64,000 bases of DNA from an uncultured Verrucomicrobia subdivision 3 bacterium (GTDB lineage Bacteria; Verrucomicrobiota; Verrucomicrobiia; Limisphaerales; DASXHY01), in NCBI GenBank assembly GCA_937890005.1, contig CALBZA010000004.1:124001-188000 (forward strand), written 5' to 3'. Under the pieces are notes generated by a model that was given only the letters and a program-made list of their open reading frames with translations, was not told where the DNA came from and searched no databases. This document shows, piece after piece, positions 43,591 to 50,564 of the stretch. The translations under genes and the position numbers were made by a program. Position 1 is the first letter of the stretch. Every line of letters begins with the position of its first letter.

Positions 43591-44271
43591 ATGAAAGACA
43601 AATACATCGCCGCGAAAGAACGCTGGGCTCTGAAAATGGCCGGGAAAGCGAAGCCTGCCGTCCGTTCCACCGATCGCCTGCCGCCCGGACAACGTCTGGT
43701 CACGAATTTTCCCGTGCTGGATCTTGGGGTAAAACCTCAAGTGCCACTCGATCAATGGGAATTGAAAATCGGTGGCAAGGTCGAGAACCCGATCACCTTG
43801 AAATGGAAGGATTTCATCGCGCTTCCGCAGTTCAAGGATGTCAGCGACTTTCATTGCGTCACGACGTGGAGCCAGTTCGACATGGAATTTGAAGGCGTCG
43901 CCTTCTTCACCCTTGCCGATCTCGTCAAACCGAAGGAAAGCGTCACTCACGTGTTTTTCAAGAGTTACGATGGTTATTCCACGAACAATCCCCTCGATGT
44001 CTGCATGGACGACGATGTGATGATCGCCCATTCATGGAACGGCAAACCGCTCACGGTGGATCACGGCGGACCGGCTCGCGTGATTATTCCCAAGCGCTAT
44101 GCATGGAAGGGCGCGAAGTTCGTCCGCGAAATCACGTTCATGGATCAGGACATTCTCGGATTCTGGGAAGTTCGCGGTTACTCGAACACCGCCGATCCCT
44201 GGACTGAAGATCGTTTCGCGGATTCGAAGAACATTCCTCCCGGTTTTGGCAGCGAAACCGCCGTGTATTGA
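43591..44271 (+). CDS. Sulfite-oxidase-fold molybdopterin oxidoreductase, cytosolic
   Basis: 226-aa molybdenum enzyme of the sulfite oxidase/MsrP family (COG2041). The molybdenum-ligating Cys is in DFHCVTTWS; LVKPKESVTHVFFKS and HGGPARVIIPKRYAWKG are typical. There is no signal peptide or Tat motif and no heme domain, so it is a minimal cytosolic form; its substrate and electron partner are unknown. The ATG at 43591 is used instead of an in-frame TTG at 43570. A cysteine desulfurase gene begins 6 bp downstream, which hints at sulfur chemistry. Confidence 0.88.
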   Translation: MKDKYIAAKERWALKMAGKAKPAVRSTDRLPPGQRLVTNFPVLDLGVKPQVPLDQWELKIGGKVENPITLKWKDFIALPQFKDVSDFHCVTTWSQFDMEFEGVAFFTLADLVKPKESVTHVFFKSYDGYSTNNPLDVCMDDDVMIAHSWNGKPLTVDHGGPARVIIPKRYAWKGAKFVREITFMDQDILGFWEVRGYSNTADPWTEDRFADSKNIPPGFGSETAVY

Positions 44272-44277
44272 TTGATC

Positions 44278-45447
44278 ATGCCGCGCTCGATCTATTTCGA
44301 TTACAACGCCACGACGCCTCTCGACTCAAATGTTCGGGACGCCATGATGCCGTTCCTGGATGAACTTTGGGGAAATCCTTCGAGCGTTCATCATGTCGGC
44401 CGACGTGCCCGCGCTCATCTCGACGACGCTCGGGATCGCGCGGCGCATTTTCTTGGATGCAAACCGAGCGAACTGATTTTCACCAGCGGCGGAACTGAAA
44501 GCGTCAATCTCGCTATCTTCGGTATCGCTCGTCTCCTGCGTTCCAAAGGTCGGCACATCATCACGAGTTCCATAGAACATAATGCCGTGCTCCATTCGTG
44601 TCAGTTTCTCGCACAGTACGAAGGATTCGAACTTTCACTAATTCCCGTCGATTCCACCGGCCTCGTTGACATGGCCGCTCTCGAAAAGCTGATTCGGCCT
44701 GACACTATCCTCGTTTCTGTGATGGCTGCGAACAATGAGATCGGAACGATTCAGCCGGTTGCGGAAATTGGAAATCTCTGTCGTCAGAAAGGTGTTCTGT
44801 TCCACACTGACGCCGTTCAATGGTTTGGAAAGCAGCCTTTTGACACAATTCATCAGTTCAACGCCGATCTGGTATCAATCTGCGGCCATAAGTTTCACGG
44901 ACCCAAAGGAGCTGGTGCGTTGTTCATCAAATCTCCTTTGCAGCCGTTTCCGATTCTCTTCGGCGGCGGTCACGAAAACGAACGTCGCGCTGGAACGGAA
45001 AATCTTCCCTCTGTAATCGGTTTCGTCGAAGCCCTCACCCGATTTGTCAAAACTCCCGTTTTCGACCGAGAACAGTTAAGGCCCCTTACAGCAGCTCTTA
45101 GAAAGTCTGCTCAGTCCATCGAAGGTGTTCATCTTGTCGGTTCTCAAGATCATTCCCTCTGCAACACTGTTTCGTTTGTTGTGGAACGAACCGACAGCAT
45201 TGTTCTTATGGCGGGTTTGGACATGGAAGGGGTTTGCGCCTCCAGCGGTTCTGCCTGTTCGGCTGGTTCTCTGGAACCGTCGCACGTCATCAAAGCCCTT
45301 GGATATTCAGATTCCCTGGCCAACGCCCTTGTTCGTTTTTCCCTCGGTCGCGACTCTTCAGAATCCGAAGTTCAGTTCGTTTCCGAGGTTCTTCCTTACG
45401 TCATTCACCGGGCACAACGTCTGGATAAAGCATCCAAAAGTTTGTGA
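44278..45447 (+). CDS. Cysteine desulfurase (NifS/IscS family)
   Basis: PLP enzyme that removes sulfur from cysteine for Fe-S clusters, tRNA thiolation or Moco sulfuration. 389 aa, class I (NifS/IscS). YFDYNATTPLD opens the protein. The PLP lysine is in CGHKFHGPKG. The active-site Cys lies in SSGSACSAGS. It starts 6 bp after the sulfite-oxidase-like gene, so they form a pair. As sufS is not beside sufBC at 33 kb, this enzyme could supply sulfur there. Confidence 0.93.
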   Translation: MPRSIYFDYNATTPLDSNVRDAMMPFLDELWGNPSSVHHVGRRARAHLDDARDRAAHFLGCKPSELIFTSGGTESVNLAIFGIARLLRSKGRHIITSSIEHNAVLHSCQFLAQYEGFELSLIPVDSTGLVDMAALEKLIRPDTILVSVMAANNEIGTIQPVAEIGNLCRQKGVLFHTDAVQWFGKQPFDTIHQFNADLVSICGHKFHGPKGAGALFIKSPLQPFPILFGGGHENERRAGTENLPSVIGFVEALTRFVKTPVFDREQLRPLTAALRKSAQSIEGVHLVGSQDHSLCNTVSFVVERTDSIVLMAGLDMEGVCASSGSACSAGSLEPSHVIKALGYSDSLANALVRFSLGRDSSESEVQFVSEVLPYVIHRAQRLDKASKSL

Positions 45448-45549
45448 ATGAATTGTTAATTTCGTGAACAAATTCGACTTCGCTTTTTCCCTCGCTGCTG
45501 TTGATTCAACTGTTCCCATCGTCGAACCCCATTTCAGCCCCGTCATTCC

Positions 45550-45580
45550 TTGACACTCCCAGATGTTTGTCTTATTCACA
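45550..45580 (+). promoter_or_regulatory. dnaN promoter overlapping a DnaA box
   Basis: TTGACA (45550-45555), a 17-bp spacer and TATTCA (45573-45578). TTATTCACA at 45572-45580 fits the DnaA-box consensus TTATNCACA exactly and covers the -10 element. DnaA could therefore repress or tune dnaN. The flanking sequence is AT-rich, but no cluster of boxes is seen. The Shine-Dalgarno AAGGGA lies just before the ATG at 45634. Confidence 0.5.
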
Positions 45581-45633
45581 GCCCATAATAAGAAGACACT
45601 TGTACAGCTAAAGAATCATCTATTAAGGGACGC

Positions 45634-46743
45634 ATGAACCTGACTATAGCAAAGGATCAAATCATCAACGGTCTCCAGGCTGTTCAAAATGTCGTCAGCA
45701 CCCGTTCGACCCTCCCGATCCTTTCCAACGTCCTCATGCGAGCCGAAGGTGACCGTCTGGAGCTGACAGCCACCGACCTTGACGTAACCGTGGCCTGCAG
45801 CGTCGAAGCAAAGGTTTCCAAACCGGGAGCAACGACGGTTCCTGTAAAAAAGCTTTTCGGTATCATCCGGGAACTGAGCAACTCGGAGATTGAGATTGAG
45901 GTGGACGACAAAAACACCTGCAGCATTCGTTCAGGAGCGTCGTTCTATAAAATCAATGGTCTTAGCGCGGATGAATTTCCACCGTTGCCAAAATTCAAAG
46001 AAGACAAGAAGGTCGTTCTGAATCAGGAAACGGTTCGAGGAATGATGAAGAAAACATCGTTCTCCATTTCGACGGATGAATCGCGTTATGTCCTGAATGG
46101 AATTTTCATCAGCCTCAAGGACCACAAGATGACGATGGTGGCGACGGATGGTCGCAGGCTGGCGCTGGTGGATGAAGAAGTCGATGTTTCCGAGCAAAGC
46201 CAGGGTGAATTCATCGTTCCTGCCAAGGCTGTGGCGGAATTGAACAGGTTGCTCCAGGAAAAAGGCGAAGTGGAAATTCGCTACACCGACAACCAGGCGT
46301 CATTCACTCTGAAGGATGACAAAGGGTTTTCCGTTCTGATCATTACGAAGCTGATCGAAGGCAATTATCCGAACTACCGGCAGGTCATACCGAACGAAGT
46401 GAAGGAACGGGTCAGCCTCGTTCGCGAAGAATTTCTGCATGCTCTTAAGCGCGCGGAAATCATGACCAGCGAAAAATCGAACTCGGTCAAATTGACGTTC
46501 GGCAAAAACAATCTCGCCATCACGGCGAACTCTCCCGAAGTCGGCGAAGCGCGCGAAAGCCTGGCGGTGAATTACAAGGGCAAGGAAATGGCGATCGCCT
46601 TCAATCCGAAATATCTGATCGATCCGTTGAATGCCCTGACCACCGACGAAGTGTTCATTGAACTCATCGACGAACTGAGCCCGGGCGTACTCAAAATCAA
46701 CGGACCTTTCCTCTACGTCGTGATGCCGATGCGTTTGAGCTGA
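45634..46743 (+). CDS. dnaN: DNA polymerase III beta subunit (sliding clamp, DnaN)
   Basis: Ring-shaped processivity clamp of the replicative polymerase. 369 aa, the normal length, with the three similar clamp domains. N-terminal NLTIAKDQIINGLQAVQNVV with STRSTLPILSNVL, the central TDESRYVLNGIFI and TDGRRLAL, and the C-terminal PGVLKINGPFLYVVMPMRL are diagnostic. dnaA and recF are not adjacent, so the classic dnaA-dnaN-recF order is broken here. A small lipoprotein gene starts 2 bp after the stop. Confidence 0.97.
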   Translation: MNLTIAKDQIINGLQAVQNVVSTRSTLPILSNVLMRAEGDRLELTATDLDVTVACSVEAKVSKPGATTVPVKKLFGIIRELSNSEIEIEVDDKNTCSIRSGASFYKINGLSADEFPPLPKFKEDKKVVLNQETVRGMMKKTSFSISTDESRYVLNGIFISLKDHKMTMVATDGRRLALVDEEVDVSEQSQGEFIVPAKAVAELNRLLQEKGEVEIRYTDNQASFTLKDDKGFSVLIITKLIEGNYPNYRQVIPNEVKERVSLVREEFLHALKRAEIMTSEKSNSVKLTFGKNNLAITANSPEVGEARESLAVNYKGKEMAIAFNPKYLIDPLNALTTDEVFIELIDELSPGVLKINGPFLYVVMPMRLS

Positions 46744-46745
46744 GA

Positions 46746-47099
46746 ATGAATCGAGCAGTTGAGCTGGGTTTGGTCGCGGTTGTAGGTCTTCTTCTGACGG
46801 GTTTTCTTTCCGGCTGTCAGACTACCGGTCAAACCGCTCAAAGCGGTGCATTGGTCAGGGCAAGAGCGGCTGTAGAACAGGGCGATTACGAGTTCGCACT
46901 ACAGAGGCTCGACGCCGCTGAATCGTATTACCAACCGGCGCCAGAAACGAAGGCGGAGATTTTGTATCTCAAGGGAATCGCCTACGAAGCACTTCAAAGA
47001 CCTGCACAGGCCAAAGCGAGTTTCCAACAGGCAGCTCAGCAGTATCCAACGACAGTCTTCGGGAACAGGGCCAGGGAAAAGCTGACGTTGATGAGGTGA
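46746..47099 (+). CDS. Small TPR lipoprotein
   Basis: 117 aa. A lipoprotein signal ends at the lipobox F-L-S-G-Cys24. The mature part holds about two tetratricopeptide-like helix pairs (VRARAAVEQGDYEFALQRLDA, EILYLKGIAYEALQRPAQAKA). It is probably anchored to the outer membrane and mediates protein contacts. It follows dnaN by 2 bp and may be read through from it, with no evident functional link. Confidence 0.75.
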   Translation: MNRAVELGLVAVVGLLLTGFLSGCQTTGQTAQSGALVRARAAVEQGDYEFALQRLDAAESYYQPAPETKAEILYLKGIAYEALQRPAQAKASFQQAAQQYPTTVFGNRAREKLTLMR

Positions 47100-47128
47100 G
47101 ATTCGCTGTCTTCAGCGGTCAAGTAGCG

Positions 47129-48403
47129 TCAAACATCCGTTTCAGACCGCTGCACTTTGAAGACGTTGATCGCGACCTTGAGGGCGATCGTATAAATCCC
47201 AAGGCCCGCCGCCCAGATTCCCGCAGTGACCTTCCATTCCAGCAGGCTGGGTTGATATTCCACCAACTCGTGCAGCGTGGAAGGGATGAACCCGGGAATG
47301 ATCAAACCCATTCCTTTTTCAATCCAGATTCCAGCGAACGCCAGTACGCACGCAGCGATCAACATCACTGGTCGGTCGAGAACTTTCGGACAGAGGAGAA
47401 TCGCGGCTGCCAGGATGACCATGCCGATTGAACTCCAGATCCAGGGAACCAGCGCGTTGTAACCATGAAGGCCGAAGTAAAGGTAGCGAGCCGACGACGT
47501 GTGCGAACCGCCTGTGTAAAACTCAGTGAACACTTCTGAAATCACCATGAGCAGATTGATGAGAATCGTGATGCGCATGATGTTCAGCAGTGTTTTGACT
47601 GCGCCGGCACCGAAGTTCCCGCCAATCGCCGCGCGAATTGCATAGATCGCCACGATGATGAACGCCGGACCGGATACAAAAGCGGAAGCCAGAAATCGCG
47701 GAGCGAGCAGGGCGGTGTTCCAGAACGGTCGGCCGCCCAGGCCGCAGTAAAGAAACGCGGTGACAGTGTGGATCGAAATAGCCCAGACAATCGAGATGAA
47801 CACGAACGGAATGTACCATTTTCTGTTGGGCGATTTTCCGCGGAACCGCATGTAAAGCAGATAGCCGCAGATGTGCAGGTTCAGAATCAGGTAACCGTTC
47901 AGCACGATGACATCCCAGGTCAGCATGGAGAACGGGAAATTGAACCGCCCGAGCCCGGGCAGCAGATGCCAGAAACGATCCGGCCGGCCGAGATCGGCGA
48001 CGACGAACAGCAGACACATCACGATGGAAGCAATCGCCAGCAGTTCTCCGATGATCACGATCTTGTGCATCTCTTCGTCGTGATAGATGTAGGCGGGAAT
48101 GACCATCATGACGCCACCTGCTGCCAGACCGACGAGGAAAGTGAAGTTGGCAATATAAAGACCCCATGAAACGTGATCGCTCATGTGCGTGAGTCCCATG
48201 CCATCACGAACCTGTGTGGCCCAGGCGTTGGCGCCGACCAGCGCGACGCATGTAAGAAACGTCATCCAAACGTAGAACTTCCAGTTGCCGTCGAAAGCTT
48301 CCCAGACCAGGCGCATCAGGAAGCGCGGATAGTGACGCCAATGACTGCGCACGGACTCCGCGGCGGTCGGTCGGGGCAGGGGTTCAGCGGTGACGGTGTT
48401 CAT
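47129..48403 (-). CDS. NrfD/DsrP-type membrane quinol dehydrogenase subunit
   Basis: 424-aa inner-membrane protein of the NrfD/PsrC superfamily with about 10 hydrophobic helices. The segment HVSWGLYIANFTFLVGLAAGG is typical of the DsrP/HmeB-like branch. It oxidises or reduces menaquinone and passes electrons to the Fe-S protein encoded next to it. It is third in the operon cytochrome c - Fe-S protein - NrfD, the dsrJ-dsrO-dsrP order. Next to the divergent nap operon it is probably the quinol-oxidising entry for nitrate reduction. Confidence 0.9.
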   Translation of the reverse strand: MNTVTAEPLPRPTAAESVRSHWRHYPRFLMRLVWEAFDGNWKFYVWMTFLTCVALVGANAWATQVRDGMGLTHMSDHVSWGLYIANFTFLVGLAAGGVMMVIPAYIYHDEEMHKIVIIGELLAIASIVMCLLFVVADLGRPDRFWHLLPGLGRFNFPFSMLTWDVIVLNGYLILNLHICGYLLYMRFRGKSPNRKWYIPFVFISIVWAISIHTVTAFLYCGLGGRPFWNTALLAPRFLASAFVSGPAFIIVAIYAIRAAIGGNFGAGAVKTLLNIMRITILINLLMVISEVFTEFYTGGSHTSSARYLYFGLHGYNALVPWIWSSIGMVILAAAILLCPKVLDRPVMLIAACVLAFAGIWIEKGMGLIIPGFIPSTLHELVEYQPSLLEWKVTAGIWAAGLGIYTIALKVAINVFKVQRSETDV

Positions 48404-48484
48404 GGGAGATCAAAACAGAGAGGAAGATCGGCGGCGTTGGGAAAAAACGCGCGCCAAAGCAGGATCTGAATTCGTGCCATCGTT

Positions 48485-49414
48485 CTAGACATCGAAGAAG
48501 TAGAAAAAGTTTGGTTTCAGCCCGAGTTCCTCTTTCAAAACGAACACCCGTTTTTCCGCGAGCACTTTGCGGATTTCGGAGTTTGGATCGAGGAGATTGC
48601 CGAACACACGCGCGCCGGTGGGGCAGGCTTCCAGACAGGCCGGGAGTTTGCCGTTGCGGGTGCGGTGCAGACAGAACGTGCATTTTTCCATCACGCCCTG
48701 CGGTCGAATGCGGTTGCTGAGGTAACTCTGGTCCGGATTGATTTCTTCCGCAGGAATCTGCGGCTTGGTCCAGTTGAACCGGCGAGCGTGATACGGACAA
48801 GCGGCCTCGCAATAACGGCAGCCGATGCACCAGTTGTAATCCACGACCACGATGCCGTCCGGCTCCTTCCACGTCGCTTCCACCGGACAAACGCTGACGC
48901 ACGGCGGGTGATCGCAATGATGACACTGGACCGGCATGTAGAACTTGTCCTTTTGCGGCACCGGATGATCGTAGTGCGCGTTGCCCTTTTCCATGTCGAG
49001 CGAACCCTTCTGCATTTCAAACACGCGGATGTAAGACTGGGCTGAGGGACGATCGTGATTATTTTCGATGTGACAGGCCTCGGCGCATTTGCGGCAACCG
49101 ATGCAGATGCTGAGGTTCAGGGCGTAGCCAAACTTCACGCCGGGTTGAGCTTTGTAATCCTTGATTGAAACATCCGCGCCGTATTGCTCCTTAGTTTCCT
49201 TTTCCAATCGCGCGAGAACGATCGCGAGATCCATGGGCGAAAGTTCCTTGTAATGCTTCTGCAGGAATTGATCGACGCTGAGATCCTGCGTCCATTCGGT
49301 GAGTGGGGCGAGAGCTTTGGCGAATGCCGCCACGCCGAGCGTCGCGCCGATTCCCTTCAATGCGTCGCGACGCGTCCAGTCGCGCGATTCCAGAGGAGCA
49401 GTTTCGGTGTTCAT
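48485..49414 (-). CDS. Tat-exported four-cluster ferredoxin subunit (DsrO/NrfC-like)
   Basis: 309 aa. A twin-arginine signal (TRRDALKG, Arg15-Arg16) directs export of the folded protein. Cysteine groups CIGCRKCAEACH, CHHCDHPPCVSVCP, CIGCRYCEAACPY and CTFCLHRTRNGKLPACLEACP can hold four [4Fe-4S] clusters. It belongs to the DmsB/PsrB/DsrO family and connects the NrfD-type subunit to a periplasmic redox partner. Its ATG overlaps the stop of the upstream cytochrome gene (ATGA), so synthesis is coupled. Confidence 0.92.
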   Translation of the reverse strand: MNTETAPLESRDWTRRDALKGIGATLGVAAFAKALAPLTEWTQDLSVDQFLQKHYKELSPMDLAIVLARLEKETKEQYGADVSIKDYKAQPGVKFGYALNLSICIGCRKCAEACHIENNHDRPSAQSYIRVFEMQKGSLDMEKGNAHYDHPVPQKDKFYMPVQCHHCDHPPCVSVCPVEATWKEPDGIVVVDYNWCIGCRYCEAACPYHARRFNWTKPQIPAEEINPDQSYLSNRIRPQGVMEKCTFCLHRTRNGKLPACLEACPTGARVFGNLLDPNSEIRKVLAEKRVFVLKEELGLKPNFFYFFDV

Positions 49415-50118
49415 CAGGCAAAAAGGGTGGGGTGAAGGGAGCTGAGGACGTTACAGATCGAAGCAGCTGTTTTCTCGCACAACTTCACCGAACCGTGCTC
49501 GCTCTTTCGAGGCACTGCAATTCGATCCTTTGGCGGGAGCACAGGTTGAACGACCGGATACGCCGGGTTGTGCGGATCGTGGCAATCGACGCAATTGTTC
49601 CGCGTCCGAGGACCGCGGGTGCGATCCCAATAACCATTCATTCCGCCATGAAGCCCCATTTCATAATCGCGCAACTGCGGCCCGTGACATTGGCCGCACA
49701 ACTTCATCACGTCGGCGTAAGGCAGCGAACTGCCATTCGCCAGCCGCAGCGAGTCGTAATCGGTTTCGTTATGGCAGTTCAAACAGGACTGATTACCGTG
49801 GGCGTAAGTCATGCCCTGATGAAATTTCAAAAGCTGCGCGCTCGACGCCGTGTTGCGATTCGGCGTGGTGGTCGTGTGACAGGAACTGCACGAAGCGCGA
49901 GCGATTTCGCCGGCGTAATTGGTCTGAGTGGTCAGTATGCGCGGCGTTTCCGGCCCGGGCCGAATGATCACGGGATGCAGTGGAGCGTTTGAGATGATCG
50001 TTTGAGACGGAGCGTCCGAGGGCGCTGCAACATGATCCCTGACCCCGGCCAGCAGCACAGCAGCAAAGCAGAGGCAACTGACGACGAACGCAATTTTTCG
50101 TGTTGTGATGGCAATCAT
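49414..50118 (-). CDS. Membrane-anchored tetraheme cytochrome c
   Basis: 234 aa. The N-terminal helix (IAFVVSCLCFAAVLLAGV) is a signal anchor. Four CxxCH heme sites lie at 77-81 (CSSCH), 112-116 (CLNCH), 141-145 (CGQCH) and 176-180 (CVDCH). The C-terminal 50 residues have no heme. The ATG at 50118 is chosen; a TTG at 50169 lies inside the FNR-type box. It heads the operon with the Fe-S and NrfD-type subunits and takes the place of the triheme DsrJ in that order. It may pass electrons to the NapB-like cytochrome. Confidence 0.9.
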   Translation of the reverse strand: MIAITTRKIAFVVSCLCFAAVLLAGVRDHVAAPSDAPSQTIISNAPLHPVIIRPGPETPRILTTQTNYAGEIARASCSSCHTTTTPNRNTASSAQLLKFHQGMTYAHGNQSCLNCHNETDYDSLRLANGSSLPYADVMKLCGQCHGPQLRDYEMGLHGGMNGYWDRTRGPRTRNNCVDCHDPHNPAYPVVQPVLPPKDRIAVPRKSEHGSVKLCEKTAASICNVLSSLHPTLFA

Positions 50119-50155
50119 GCCTGCCGAGAACTTAGCGGGTTCACCGGCAGAAACA

Positions 50156-50169
50156 TTGACGCACGTCAA
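50156..50169. promoter_or_regulatory. FNR/CRP-type operator between the divergent nap operons
   Basis: TTGACGCACGTCAA: perfect 6-bp arms around a 2-base centre, matching the FNR/DNR/NnrR-type pattern TTGAY-N4-RTCAA. Its centre is about 43 bp from the napD ATG and 45 bp from the cytochrome ATG. TATTCA (50192-50197) on the plus strand and TAAGTT (50129-50134) on the minus strand are suitably placed -10 boxes for class II activation in both directions. Confidence 0.6.
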
Positions 50170-50204
50170 AGCGGACGGTGGATGGGTGACGTATTCAATA
50201 GCCC

Positions 50205-50558
50205 ATGCTTGTCAGTGGACTGGTTTTCAACCTGAGTTCCGGCCTCGCCGGTGACGCCGCCTTCGCTCAACTTCAGCGTCATCCTGCACTCACGCTCGGA
50301 CCGCGCGCCGGCAATCTCGTGCCAGCGGCGCTCTCCACGGCCGACGTGAAACAGAGTCGCGATTTCCACGACCAGATGCAGGCGATGCCGGGAGTGGAAT
50401 ACGTCGATGTGGTTTATGTGGGGTTTGAAGAAGATTCGGAATTTGAGCCTTCCTCACGCGCGCCTGAGGACGTAACGACCGCTGGATCATCAAAAGCGAC
50501 GCTGTTCGATTCAAGGCCGCAGCGAATGACAGTCCAACCCGCCGCACTTCCCAACTGA
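50205..50558 (+). CDS. napD: NapD-like chaperone for NapA
   Basis: 117 aa. Residues about 1-80 follow the NapD pattern: a first strand (MLVSGLVFNLSSG), a helix with FAQLQRHPALTLGP and the terminal strand PGVEYVDVVYVGFEE. NapD binds the Tat signal of NapA and holds it until the cofactor is inserted. The C-terminal tail (about 80-117) is Ser/Pro-rich and not typical. The stop is 6 bp from the napA ATG. Similarity is moderate, so the call leans on position. The predicted start site is very close to the ATG, so the mRNA may be almost leaderless. Confidence 0.7.
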   Translation: MLVSGLVFNLSSGLAGDAAFAQLQRHPALTLGPRAGNLVPAALSTADVKQSRDFHDQMQAMPGVEYVDVVYVGFEEDSEFEPSSRAPEDVTTAGSSKATLFDSRPQRMTVQPAALPN

Positions 50559-50564
50559 TTTCCT

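Noticed and set aside
45448..45633. Replication origin upstream of dnaN
   Set aside because: Only one DnaA box of good quality was seen; no cluster of boxes and no dnaA gene.
50119..50150. CTGCCG-N18-CGGCAG inverted repeat next to the cytochrome start
   Set aside because: Arms of only 6 bp with a long spacer; likely chance. The neighbouring TTGAC-N4-GTCAA dyad is far stronger.
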